A DNA stretch of 14,035 nt, taken from the NCBI GenBank assembly GCA_035369865.1, contig DAOOVG010000063.1, positions 1 to 14,035 on the forward strand, given 5' to 3'. Each line of letters opens with the position of its first letter. Position 1 is the first letter of the stretch. The notes beneath the pieces were generated by a model. The model saw only the letters and a list, made by a program, of their open reading frames with translations, made no database searches and had not been told where the DNA came from. Below are positions 6,914 through 14,035 of the stretch, in pieces. Source of the DNA: MVYY01 sp035369865 (lineage in GTDB: Bacteria > Bacteroidota > Bacteroidia > Bacteroidales > Paludibacteraceae). The translations under genes were made by a program, and so were the position numbers.

Positions 6914-7651
6914 ATGAGAGAAAATTTTAGTTATTTAATAGAGCATTATAGTGAAAAACCTGAAGATAAGGTTATTGCAAAAATAAAAGAAATGATTAAT
7001 TCAGGTATTTTAAAACCAGGTGATAAATTACCTGCTGAGAGAAAATTAGCATCCGAATTGGGTATAGGAAGAACGCATATACGAGAGGCTTTACACAAGC
7101 TTGAATTTTATGGAATTATTAAAACTTTACCACAAAGTGGTTCAATAATTCAAGGGCTTGATATTAATACCTTAGATGGCTTAATTTCAGATGTATTAAA
7201 CCTTCAAGATTATGATTTTTATTCTCTAGTAGAAACAAGATGTGTGCTTGAAATGAGTGCCATAAAATTTTGTGCTAAACGTAGAACCACAAAAGATATT
7301 CAATCAATAGAGATTGCTCATGAAAACTTTGTTAAATTTTTTGAAGATAAAAATAAAAGGGTAAGCTATGATTTTGCTTTTCATCGCAATATAGCCGAAG
7401 GTAGCCATAATCCAGTAATTAAAGCTATGCTTTTAATTATTACTCCAGATATAATGTTGATATATAATAGAGACAGGATTTGCGACAGTGCCACCAATGT
7501 TATAGAAGAACATGCTCAAATGCTAAACGCCATAAAAAACCAGGAAGGTGAATTGGCTTCTGCCTTAATGTTACAACACTTACAGGGGGTAATGAACTTT
7601 GCAAAATCGAAATTAAAAACTAATTATGTAGAAAATATAAGTCTCATCTGA
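6914..7651 (+). CDS. GntR-family transcriptional regulator, FadR/UxuR type (FCD domain)
   Basis: A 245-aa protein. An N-terminal winged helix of the GntR type (about 15-80) shows GDKLPAERKLASELGIGRTH, REALHKLEFYGIIK and the wing PQSGSII. The C-terminal FCD ligand domain (about 97-235) keeps the metal-binding set: Asp153 and His157 in DFAFH, His200 in EEH, and His222 in QHL, as in FadR-subfamily regulators that sense carboxylates such as hexuronates. It is divergent from the envelope operon and 235 bp upstream of susC on the same strand, so it is the likely local regulator of the utilization genes. Matching TTGGTnnACCAA operators lie at its own and the susC promoters. From family knowledge it is probably a repressor released by a uronate-derived ligand; the ligand is inferred. 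Confidence 0.9.
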   Translation: MRENFSYLIEHYSEKPEDKVIAKIKEMINSGILKPGDKLPAERKLASELGIGRTHIREALHKLEFYGIIKTLPQSGSIIQGLDINTLDGLISDVLNLQDYDFYSLVETRCVLEMSAIKFCAKRRTTKDIQSIEIAHENFVKFFEDKNKRVSYDFAFHRNIAEGSHNPVIKAMLLIITPDIMLIYNRDRICDSATNVIEEHAQMLNAIKNQEGELASALMLQHLQGVMNFAKSKLKTNYVENISLI

Positions 7652-7740
7652 GAAACTTTATTTTTTCCTCTCAATTAAATCGATTCTAATTTTTAGCATT
7701 ATAAAAATAAGTTAGGGGGTTAATTAATTAGCTTAAAGGA

Positions 7741-7770
7741 TTCAAAATATGTTTTACAACATATTTTGAA
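7741..7770. repeat. Perfect 13-bp inverted repeat upstream of the susC promoter
   Basis: TTCAAAATATGTT (7741-7753) is the exact reverse complement of AACATATTTTGAA (7758-7770), with a 4-nt centre TTAC. It lies 90 bp after the regulator stop codon and 18 bp before the susC -33 element. There is no T run on either side in the direction of the regulator transcript, so it is not a convincing terminator. An upstream binding site for a second regulator, or a hairpin protecting the regulator mRNA 3' end, are alternatives. Confidence 0.6.
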
Positions 7771-7787
7771 AAATAATTCTAAAAAAA

Positions 7788-7819
7788 TTTGCATTCTAAT
7801 AAAAATCACATTATTTTTG
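7788..7819 (+). promoter_or_regulatory. susC promoter (TTTG-N20-TATTTTTG)
   Basis: TTTG at 7788-7791 and TATTTTTG at 7812-7819 match the -33 and -7 elements of Bacteroidetes primary-sigma promoters with normal spacing (20 bp). The expected transcription start is about 7825, leaving a leader of roughly 60 nt before the susC ATG. This is the best promoter in the window. The -7 box is embedded in the first operator palindrome. Confidence 0.65.
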
Positions 7820-7848
7820 GTCGACCAAAAATTGGTCGACCAATTTTT
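7813..7848. promoter_or_regulatory. Tandem palindromic operators at the susC promoter (also a terminator-like hairpin)
   Basis: Two perfect palindromes share the core TTGGTCGACCAA: the first (7813-7832) is ATTTTTGGTCGACCAAAAAT, and the second runs from 7827 to 7848 around GGTCGACC at 7834-7841. Their centres are 15 bp apart. The first covers the -7 box and start site. The half-site TTGGT/ACCAA with a 2-bp centre resembles the UxuR/ExuR operator type as I recall it, and fits the adjacent FCD regulator. As RNA, TTGGTCGACC (7817-7826) and GGTCGACCAA (7834-7843) can pair around a 7-nt loop followed by six T, so the same DNA could stop read-through from the regulator gene. Confidence 0.75.
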
Positions 7849-7886
7849 TATTTATTCATAATAACTTTTTATTTAATAAAAAACAC

Positions 7887-10800
7887 ATGAAAAAATCAAA
7901 GCACAAGCAATTTATCAAAAAAAGATGGCTGATACTTTTTCTGTTGGGAATAAGTACTTCTCCAATTTTTTCTCAGATTAAAATAAGCGGAACAATTACC
8001 GACATCAATAATGAACCTTTAATAGGCGTAAATATTACTGTAAAAGGAACACGAATAGGGACTATTTCAGATTTTAACGGAAAGTATAGCATTGAAGTCC
8101 CTAACAAGCAGTCGATTATTGTTTTCTCTTACATTGGTTATAAAACCATCGAAAAGTCGGTGCCTTCAAGTGGACAACTCAATGTAATTATGGAAGAAGA
8201 AACTCAAAGCATTGAAGAAGTAGTAGTTGTAGCTTACGGAACGCAGAAAAAATCTCACTTAACAGGTGCTGTGTCTTCTCTAAAGAATGAAAAATTGGAT
8301 GAAATACCTGTTTCTCGTGTTGATAAAGCATTACAGGGTAAAATTGCAGGGCTACAAATTAATAATGTCAATCCTGAAGCAGGTGCAGCACCTAAAATTC
8401 GGGTGCGTGGAATGGGTTCTATTAGTGCTAGTAATGATCCCCTGGTAGTGGTTGACGGTTTTCCTATTCCTGACGGTTTATCAATGATAAGTATGGGTGA
8501 TGTTCAATCTATAGAAGTTTTAAAAGATGCTTCATCTGCAGCATTATATGGTTCAAGAGCAGCAGGAGGAGTTATTTTGATAACAACAAAAAGCGGTGAA
8601 GCCAATAAGCCAAAATATAATTTCAAAATGTATTCTGGCATTCGAAACGCTTTGAAACTTCCAGATATGTTAAGTACAGAAGAATATACTGCACTTTTGT
8701 TCCGTGAAGCTGAAATGCGTAAACAAGACCCTACTGTTAATGGAATAGCAACTGAAACAATGGCATTTAATAAAATTACTGAACCTGAAAAAGCAGCTTA
8801 TTTAATTCTAAAGTATTATGATGATCAACCTACAGATTGGGTTGATGAAGGGTTGAGGAATAATGGCACCATGCAGAGTTATCAACTAACTGTTTCAGGA
8901 GGCGATAAGAATTTAAAATATTTTGTTTCTGGTAATTATATTGGTGAAGAAGGCATTATGAGAAACAGCACTTACGATAAATTTACTTTTCGGGCTAAAG
9001 TAGATGCAAAATTATCAAAAATTGCGACTATAGGTGTTAATCTTTCTCCTAATTACAGCCATCAGCAACGGCCTGCAGTTGATTTAACAGATTATATGCG
9101 TTTCCCCTCCTGGCTTCCCATAAGACACAATGAAGCTACAGCAGCATTAACTGGCAAAGTAGCAGGAGATTATGCACAACCAATCGATTTTAATGGTATC
9201 TCTATAAGCGGTATCGGATATGATAATGAAGCATGGCATTTATCAGGAGTATCTGTTTGGGGGTCGACCAACCAAAACCCTGTTTCTATTAGAGAACGAA
9301 CCAGGATTTTTACTGATGATTATAAATTTCAAGGAAATATGTATTTAACTTTGAACCTTTTACCCGGATTGCAATTTAAAACATCAAACGGAGTTTATTT
9401 TTTATTTAGAGAATATAATGAAAAAGAACAAACTTCTGCAAATAAAGCAGGAAATCCAAATTCATTGACACGTCAATTAACTTCCCATACTGAATTACTT
9501 TCTGAAAATATTTTAAACTATAATAAAAATTTCAATGAACATGAATTTGATGCTTTATTAGGATATACTATGCAGAAAACTGGTAATAAATATAATGCAA
9601 TAGTTGGTACACATTTTCCTGATGAGGAGATTTTATCTTTTAATTATGAATCTGAATTAGATCTCAATGAAACGACCTCTAACTACCGTACAGAAACATT
9701 GGTTTCTGTTTTAGGTCGACTAAACTATTCTTATCAGGGGAAATATTTATTTTCAGGAAGTTTTAGAGCCGACGGAAGTTCCTTATTTTACAAAGGACAT
9801 AAATGGGGCACTTTCCCTGCTTTCTCAGCAGGTTGGCGTGCTTCCGAAGAAAAATTTCTAAAAAAATTTGAATGGCTATCTAATTTAAAGCTAAGATTTA
9901 GTTATGGGTTAACGGGGAATAACAATATTCCACCGTATTCTTATATGAATATTATTAATACTAGTAATTATGCATTAGGCAGGGTGAATGATCTTGTTCA
10001 GGGACTGGTTTCAAACGATGCAGCATTAGGAAATCCTGATATTACTTGGGAACAAACTGCTGAAAGCAATTATGGGATAGATTTAGGTTTACTCAATAGT
10101 AGGTTGAATTTCACAATAGAATATTATAATTCAAATACCATTAAATTGTTACTGCGACAACCAGCTATGTATATTACTGGTCACCAAACATATTGGAATA
10201 ATATAGGGAAAGTAAATAATAAAGGAATAGAAGTAGAACTAAACACAACCAATATTACTAATAAGAATTTTACATGGAAAACCATAGCTAATTTTTCATC
10301 AAATAAAAATGAATTAGTAGATATTGGTGGTAAAGAATATGAAGATAATGTTGGGGAAAGAGGTGAAGTTTATCGTGCTATAGTAGGACAGCCTTCTATT
10401 CAATATTATGGTTACAAAACCAATGGCGTTTATACTACTTTTGAAGAAGTAAAAGCAGCTAAAGAGCTTAAGGATGAAAATGGGAACTTATTTATTTATA
10501 CAAAATATACTCCTATTGTAGGTGGAGTAAAAGTTTTAAATCTGAATGGTGACAATAAAATTGATACGGAAGATCGAACTGTTTTAGGAGATCCATTTCC
10601 TAATTTTACCTGGGGTATGACCAATACTTTTACTTATAAAAATTTTGATTTAAGTTTTCTAATTCAAGGTGTACATGGAGTAGATATTATAAATGGAAAT
10701 GTATATTATAATGAGCAACTCCGGTACAATAAAGTATACACTAAAAATCGATATGTAAGTCCCATGTTTCCTGGTGATGGAAAAACGGTGTATTCAAATA

Positions 10801-11108
10801 CAACTCCTGGTAATGATTTAGTGTTGACAGATTATTGTATTGAGGATGGTTCTTATGTTGCATTACGAGATTTTACCCTGGGTTATACTTTACCTGATCA
10901 TATAGTAAAATCATTGAAAATTAATAATTTAAGAGTTTATTTTTCGGCTGAAAACTTGATTTATAGTATGGCTTCTGATTATCGTGGCATTAATCCAGAA
11001 GCACGAAGAACTTCAGGAAACTATAATAGTCCGTTAGTAGATGGCTATCAAAGAGGAGCTTTCCCCTTAAATTGTACTTTTACAGGAGGAATAGATATTA
11101 CCTTTTAA
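7887..11108 (+). CDS. SusC/RagA-type TonB-dependent outer-membrane oligosaccharide transporter
   Basis: A 1073-aa protein, normal for SusC. It imports large oligosaccharides across the outer membrane using TonB energy, with SusD as lid. A signal peptide (1-30, ending SPIFSQ) precedes a carboxypeptidase-regulatory-like domain at about 32-105 (ISGTITDINNEPLIGVNITV). A TonB-box-like segment IEEVVVVAYGTQ follows at 109-120, then the plug at about 120-240 with ALQGKIAGLQI, RVRGMGSISASNDPLVVVDG and the SusC signature DVQSIEVLKDASSAALYGSR. The rest is the barrel, ending in a terminal Phe (GGIDITF), the usual outer-membrane barrel ending. No anti-sigma-interacting N-terminal extension is seen, which fits control by the local GntR protein rather than an ECF sigma system. 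Its substrate is inferred from the downstream PL6 lyase to be alginate or a similar uronate polymer. Confidence 0.95.
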   Translation: MKKSKHKQFIKKRWLILFLLGISTSPIFSQIKISGTITDINNEPLIGVNITVKGTRIGTISDFNGKYSIEVPNKQSIIVFSYIGYKTIEKSVPSSGQLNVIMEEETQSIEEVVVVAYGTQKKSHLTGAVSSLKNEKLDEIPVSRVDKALQGKIAGLQINNVNPEAGAAPKIRVRGMGSISASNDPLVVVDGFPIPDGLSMISMGDVQSIEVLKDASSAALYGSRAAGGVILITTKSGEANKPKYNFKMYSGIRNALKLPDMLSTEEYTALLFREAEMRKQDPTVNGIATETMAFNKITEPEKAAYLILKYYDDQPTDWVDEGLRNNGTMQSYQLTVSGGDKNLKYFVSGNYIGEEGIMRNSTYDKFTFRAKVDAKLSKIATIGVNLSPNYSHQQRPAVDLTDYMRFPSWLPIRHNEATAALTGKVAGDYAQPIDFNGISISGIGYDNEAWHLSGVSVWGSTNQNPVSIRERTRIFTDDYKFQGNMYLTLNLLPGLQFKTSNGVYFLFREYNEKEQTSANKAGNPNSLTRQLTSHTELLSENILNYNKNFNEHEFDALLGYTMQKTGNKYNAIVGTHFPDEEILSFNYESELDLNETTSNYRTETLVSVLGRLNYSYQGKYLFSGSFRADGSSLFYKGHKWGTFPAFSAGWRASEEKFLKKFEWLSNLKLRFSYGLTGNNNIPPYSYMNIINTSNYALGRVNDLVQGLVSNDAALGNPDITWEQTAESNYGIDLGLLNSRLNFTIEYYNSNTIKLLLRQPAMYITGHQTYWNNIGKVNNKGIEVELNTTNITNKNFTWKTIANFSSNKNELVDIGGKEYEDNVGERGEVYRAIVGQPSIQYYGYKTNGVYTTFEEVKAAKELKDENGNLFIYTKYTPIVGGVKVLNLNGDNKIDTEDRTVLGDPFPNFTWGMTNTFTYKNFDLSFLIQGVHGVDIINGNVYYNEQLRYNKVYTKNRYVSPMFPGDGKTVYSNTTPGNDLVLTDYCIEDGSYVALRDFTLGYTLPDHIVKSLKINNLRVYFSAENLIYSMASDYRGINPEARRTSGNYNSPLVDGYQRGAFPLNCTFTGGIDITF
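9262..9271. promoter_or_regulatory. Operator-like core inside susC
   Basis: GGTCGACCAA repeats the full 8-bp core GGTCGACC and right flank of the susC operators, 1.4 kb into the coding region; the left flank differs (GG in place of TT). It may be a weak auxiliary site or chance. Confidence 0.25.
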
Positions 11109-11150
11109 ATGATTTATGATAAAATGGTTGGATTAATAAAAAAACAGAAT

Positions 11151-12689
11151 ATGAAAAGAAAGATTTATTTTATAGCATTATCCTTGTGTACTATATTTTT
11201 TACAGGTTGTGAAGATTTTTTGACTGATAAACCTGAATCAGTGTTAGGTCAAGTAGATTTCTATACTACCCCTATACGAATAAATCAAGGGATAATTGGT
11301 TGCTATGCCGGTTTGGCAAATATACAGAAAGACGAATGGATGTATACAGAATTAAGAAGCGATAATACTTGCCAGAATCAGACTGGCTCAAGTGATACAC
11401 ATAGAATTACGCAAAGTGATATTGATTTTTTTAGAATATCTTCAAGTTTGCCCGATTTACGAGATTTCTGGTACAAATTTTTTCAAAATATCTCCAATAT
11501 AAATGCAGTGTTACCATCTGTTGCTGATAATACATATGTCAGTAACGAAAACCTTCGTGCTCAATATGAGGGTGAATTATTATTTCTGAGAGGTTATCAT
11601 TATTATAATTTAGTAAATTTATTTGGGGATATGTTTAAAATTACCAAAGTCATTGGACCTAATGAAGCAAAAAAAATCCCCCGCTCTCCTGTTTTAGAAA
11701 TATATAATGACATCATTATTCCCGATTTGAAAAAAGCAGCTAATAAACTTCCTTCTACCTATCCCGATACGGAGTTAGGAAGAGCAACTAAGTGGGCAGC
11801 CAAGGGAATATTAGCTAAAGCTTATATGATGTTGGGAGGAAGTGACAATTTAAAATTGGCTAAAAAAGAACTGGAAGATATCTTGACATTATCGCCTCAT
11901 GATTTGTTAACAGGGACAGGGGCTTATGCCAATATCTTCAGTACTACTAACGAAATGAATAAGGAAATTATTTTTGCCGTAAGATATAAAGGTGGAAGTT
12001 CAGGTATTGGCTCTCCTTTCTGGAGTACTTTTGCTCCTTTAGGGTCTGGGAATCAATTTCTGAAAGTCGGTAATCCTCTTGGTTATAATAGTCCAACCTA
12101 TGAATTAATGAATTTATTCAATGCTAATCCTAATGATCAGAGAATAGATGCATGTTTTAAAGTATGGCGAAAATCATCCACAGTTAGTGTTCCTTATATA
12201 TCGAAGTATATTGATCCATCTATTTCAAAACCACAACAAGGAGAAAATGATTGGATTGTATTACGATATGCTGACATAAAGCTACTTTACGCCGAAATTT
12301 TAGCTCAAGATGGAAATTTTGCCTCAGCACATCTTCCATTAAATGAGGTGAGAGAAAGAGCAGGTTTAACAGGTATTGGTCCTTTTAATTCCGAAGAAGA
12401 GGCGTTAGATGCAGTTTATGCAGAAAGACGATTGGAACTTGCTTTTGAAAATCATCGCTGGTTTGATTTATTACGAATTGCAAAATCATATAACAATCCA
12501 GATAAACCAATGGAAATTTTAAGAAAGCATACCTTTGAAACCGACTGGGATATACTTTATTCTAAATTTAATCCTATTCAACCTCCTGAAGTTAGATTTT
12601 TTATTAAAGAACGTTTATTGCTTCCTATTCCACAAGCAGAAAGAGATTCCAACAATGAACTGGAAATCCCACAAAATCCTTCTTATTAA
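11151..12689 (+). CDS. SusD/RagB-type surface glycan-binding lipoprotein
   Basis: A 512-aa protein that forms the lid over the SusC transporter and binds the polysaccharide at the cell surface. From the ATG at 11151 the start reads MKRKIYFIALSLCTIFFTGC, a lipoprotein signal with Cys20 followed by Glu-Asp, the acidic pattern linked to surface export in Bacteroidetes. An in-frame ATG at 11109, directly after the susC stop, would give an unsuitable 14-residue extension. SusD features are LRGYHYYNLVNLFGD in the TPR-like N-terminal domain, RYADIKLLYAE at about 372-382 and the C-terminal signature YAERRLELAFENHRWFDLLR at about 423-442. It starts 42 bp after susC and ends 26 bp before the next lipoprotein gene, so it is co-transcribed. 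Confidence 0.95.
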   Translation: MKRKIYFIALSLCTIFFTGCEDFLTDKPESVLGQVDFYTTPIRINQGIIGCYAGLANIQKDEWMYTELRSDNTCQNQTGSSDTHRITQSDIDFFRISSSLPDLRDFWYKFFQNISNINAVLPSVADNTYVSNENLRAQYEGELLFLRGYHYYNLVNLFGDMFKITKVIGPNEAKKIPRSPVLEIYNDIIIPDLKKAANKLPSTYPDTELGRATKWAAKGILAKAYMMLGGSDNLKLAKKELEDILTLSPHDLLTGTGAYANIFSTTNEMNKEIIFAVRYKGGSSGIGSPFWSTFAPLGSGNQFLKVGNPLGYNSPTYELMNLFNANPNDQRIDACFKVWRKSSTVSVPYISKYIDPSISKPQQGENDWIVLRYADIKLLYAEILAQDGNFASAHLPLNEVRERAGLTGIGPFNSEEEALDAVYAERRLELAFENHRWFDLLRIAKSYNNPDKPMEILRKHTFETDWDILYSKFNPIQPPEVRFFIKERLLLPIPQAERDSNNELEIPQNPSY

Positions 12690-12715
12690 AATTAATGATA
12701 AATTTACAACACACT

Positions 12716-13321
12716 ATGAAAGGAATAAAAAAAATATTCATGTTATTTTCCTTACTGGGAATTATAATTGGTAATAATTCTTGTTCAACTGATGAAGAAA
12801 CTGTTATTGTTCCAAAAACATTGGAACAATATAAACAAGAGTTTAGTCAGTTTGTTTCAATGGAAAAAGAAAAAGTTCAAAATTGTAAAATGGGTTACAA
12901 TAAAGGAGATTTTAAATATTCGAGCGATTCGACAAACTTCAATACACTCCGTGTTAATTATTTAGATGTTTTGCTCGCTGCTGAAGCAGTATTGGCAAAA
13001 CCAGACTTAACTATTGCAGATATTGTCAATGCAAATAAAACTTTAGCTGATCCGGGAAAACAATTTAACAGCAACCTATGGATTTCGGATAGGCGTCCAC
13101 TAAATGACGCCATTGTTGTTGCGCAAGAATTGTTAACTGCTACTCCGGAAGGTACTGAACCCGGACAGGCACCTGCAGAAGCACGAACTGCTTTTTCAGA
13201 TGCTATCACAGCTGCTAAGAAAGTACGCGATTCTTCTTATACTATCGAAAGACAAGTACAAGAAGCGATTCAAAAATTGGAGGAAGCAAAATCTATCTTT
13301 TTAGCATCAATCATTAAATAA
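12716..13321 (+). CDS. Small helical surface lipoprotein of the utilization locus (FIVAR-like repeats)
   Basis: A 201-aa protein in the SusE/SusF position but unlike those beta-sandwich proteins. The start at 12716 gives MKGIKKIFMLFSLLGIIIGN as signal peptide with probable lipid Cys23; the lipobox is imperfect (NNSC). The acidic residues after it (STDEE) suggest surface display. The rest is helical. Two related units are visible, about 82-119 (LDVLLAAEAVLAKPDLTIAD) and 157-199 (ARTAFSDAITAAKKVRD, then VQEAIQKLEEAKSIF), each with the pattern L-A-A-x-L-T-V-A-L-A-F of FIVAR-type three-helix domains. A segment EPGQAPAEA, of a kind I recall from helical domains on Bacteroidetes carbohydrate-active proteins, links them. 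A glycan-binding or scaffold role is inferred; no enzyme motif is seen. An ATG at 12695 is in frame but gives a poor signal peptide. Confidence 0.85.
   Translation: MKGIKKIFMLFSLLGIIIGNNSCSTDEETVIVPKTLEQYKQEFSQFVSMEKEKVQNCKMGYNKGDFKYSSDSTNFNTLRVNYLDVLLAAEAVLAKPDLTIADIVNANKTLADPGKQFNSNLWISDRRPLNDAIVVAQELLTATPEGTEPGQAPAEARTAFSDAITAAKKVRDSSYTIERQVQEAIQKLEEAKSIFLASIIK
12805..12831 (+). repeat. Perfect 11-bp inverted repeat inside the lipoprotein gene
   Basis: TATTGTTCCAA (12805-12815) and TTGGAACAATA (12821-12831) are exact reverse complements around a 5-nt centre AAACA. It lies about 90 bp into the coding region, just after the signal-peptide codons, and would form a stable mRNA hairpin. Function unknown. 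Confidence 0.5.
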
Positions 13322-13389
13322 AGGCTCCTATTCAAAAATATATTCCTATTCCAAATCTTCAAATTACCATTTATTTTAAGGTAAATTAC

Positions 13390-14035
13390 ATGAAAAAACT
13401 AATAAATATTTTATTTCTAATCTTAATACCTGTTTCATTAACTTTTGGTAAAAGTTATAAAGTTTTTAATATCACACAGTTTAATGAAACATCAAAATTA
13501 TTATTACCAGGTGATAGCCTTATTATGGCAAATGGGTTGTGGAAAGATGTTGACCTGGTTTTTAAAAGTAAAGGCGAGAAGGATAAATTTATTTATTTAG
13601 TTGCAGAAAAACCTGGTGAAGTAATTATAGAGGGAGCTTCTTGTTTGAGATTTTCAGGAGATTGGTTGTATATTTCTGGGCTGGTATTCAAGAACGGATA
13701 TACGCCGAGAAGTGCAGTAATTGAGTTTAAAACCAGTTCAAAAGAATACGCTTATAATTCGGTTTTATCAGAATGTGTTATAGATAGATACAATCAAGCA
13801 GTAAGAGATTCATCTGACCATTGGGTAAGAATTTACGGCAAAAAAAATATGGTAAAAAATTGCTATTTTGCCGGGAAAACGAATTTGGGAACAACATTGG
13901 TTGTTTGGCCCGATGATGAAAATTCTATCAACAATCAGCATTTGATTTATAGAAATTATTTTGGATTTCGGCCTCGACTGGGTTCCAATGGTGGAGAAAC
14001 CATTCGTATTGGTACCAGTGAAGTTTGCACCAACA
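13390..14035 (+). CDS. Polysaccharide lyase family 6 (alginate lyase/chondroitinase B-like), N-terminal part, cut by right window edge
   Basis: 215 codons are open from the ATG at 13390 to the window end. A Sec signal peptide (MKKLINILFLILIPVSLTFG) precedes SYKVFNITQFNETSKLLLPG, the usual start of PL6 right-handed beta-helix lyases, with coil-like repeats (VIIEGASCLRFSGDWLYISG; LVFKNGYT). Family-type motifs are NCYFAGKTNLGTTLVVWP at 157-174 and NGGETIRIGTS at 200-210. PL6 enzymes cleave uronate linkages by beta-elimination, in alginate or dermatan sulfate. The Ca-binding ExE and the catalytic Lys and Arg are expected further on, outside the window, so activity cannot be judged. With no lipobox it is probably periplasmic. 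It follows the lipoprotein gene by 68 bp without a clear promoter or terminator, so it is probably the fourth gene of the susC operon. Confidence 0.88.
   Translation, partial: MKKLINILFLILIPVSLTFGKSYKVFNITQFNETSKLLLPGDSLIMANGLWKDVDLVFKSKGEKDKFIYLVAEKPGEVIIEGASCLRFSGDWLYISGLVFKNGYTPRSAVIEFKTSSKEYAYNSVLSECVIDRYNQAVRDSSDHWVRIYGKKNMVKNCYFAGKTNLGTTLVVWPDDENSINNQHLIYRNYFGFRPRLGSNGGETIRIGTSEVCTN

Noticed and set aside
7640..7680. Terminator for the regulator gene directly after its stop codon
   Set aside because: Only 5-bp arms (TGAGA/TCTCA) are seen, with the T-rich stretch inside the loop and not after the stem; not convincing.
10178..10186. TGGTCACCA dyad inside susC
   Set aside because: Its centre is 1 bp, not 2 bp as in the promoter operators, and it lacks the flanking T/A bases; probably coding coincidence.
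11109..11150. Extended SusD start directly after the susC stop
   Set aside because: It would place 14 extra residues before a complete lipoprotein signal peptide that starts at 11151.
12695..12715. Extended start for the small lipoprotein
   Set aside because: It adds MINLQHT ahead of a standard basic n-region; the ATG at 12716 gives the normal signal peptide.
12958..13209. Minus-strand open frame inside the small lipoprotein gene
   Set aside because: Shadow of a well-supported lipoprotein gene with signal peptide and repeats; the antisense product is Ala/Ser-rich with no features.
14009..14018. TTGGTACCAG inside the PL6 gene
   Set aside because: Half-sites are fused without the 2-bp centre and encode the conserved IGTS motif; explained by protein constraint.

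Overview
The window is AT-rich Bacteroidota DNA, most likely from the order Bacteroidales. This is supported by a SusC/SusD pair, a Bacteroidetes-type LptE, SecG with a Pro/Glu-rich tail, and several TAnnTTTG promoter boxes. No species is claimed, and no rRNA, tRNA or CRISPR array was seen.

Left end (1-~1050), mobile-element edge, minus strand: the N-terminal part of a tyrosine recombinase/integrase runs off the left edge. It overlaps by 53 bp an upstream gene for a zinc-ribbon protein with two excisionase-type helix-turn-helix domains. The integrase DNA is visibly more GC-rich than the rest.

Centre-left (1082-6451), housekeeping envelope genes, minus strand: a membrane-anchored coiled-coil protein of unknown function and murF (peptidoglycan precursor synthesis). 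After a strong terminator comes a probable operon, transcribed in the order sigma-54 enhancer-binding protein (no receiver domain), lptE, a TPR-like hypothetical gene, and secG.

Right half (6452-14035), plus strand, a polysaccharide utilization locus: a FadR/UxuR-type (GntR-FCD) regulator, SusC, SusD, a small helical surface lipoprotein and the start of a family PL6 polysaccharide lyase (alginate lyase/chondroitinase B-like), cut by the window edge. The PL6 gene with an FCD regulator suggests a uronate polymer, most likely alginate, as substrate.

The most interesting signal is the regulatory DNA of this locus. The susC promoter carries two adjacent perfect palindromes with the core TTGGTCGACCAA. 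The regulator's own promoter carries TTGGTGAACCAA. In both, the operator begins inside the TAnnTTTG box in exactly the same register, so the last G of the box is the first G of the operator GG. This gives a specific, sequence-supported model: the FCD regulator represses itself and susCD by blocking the -7 element, and a uronate-type ligand relieves it. The susC operator pair can also fold as an intrinsic-terminator-like hairpin, and a second perfect 13-bp inverted repeat lies 50 bp upstream.
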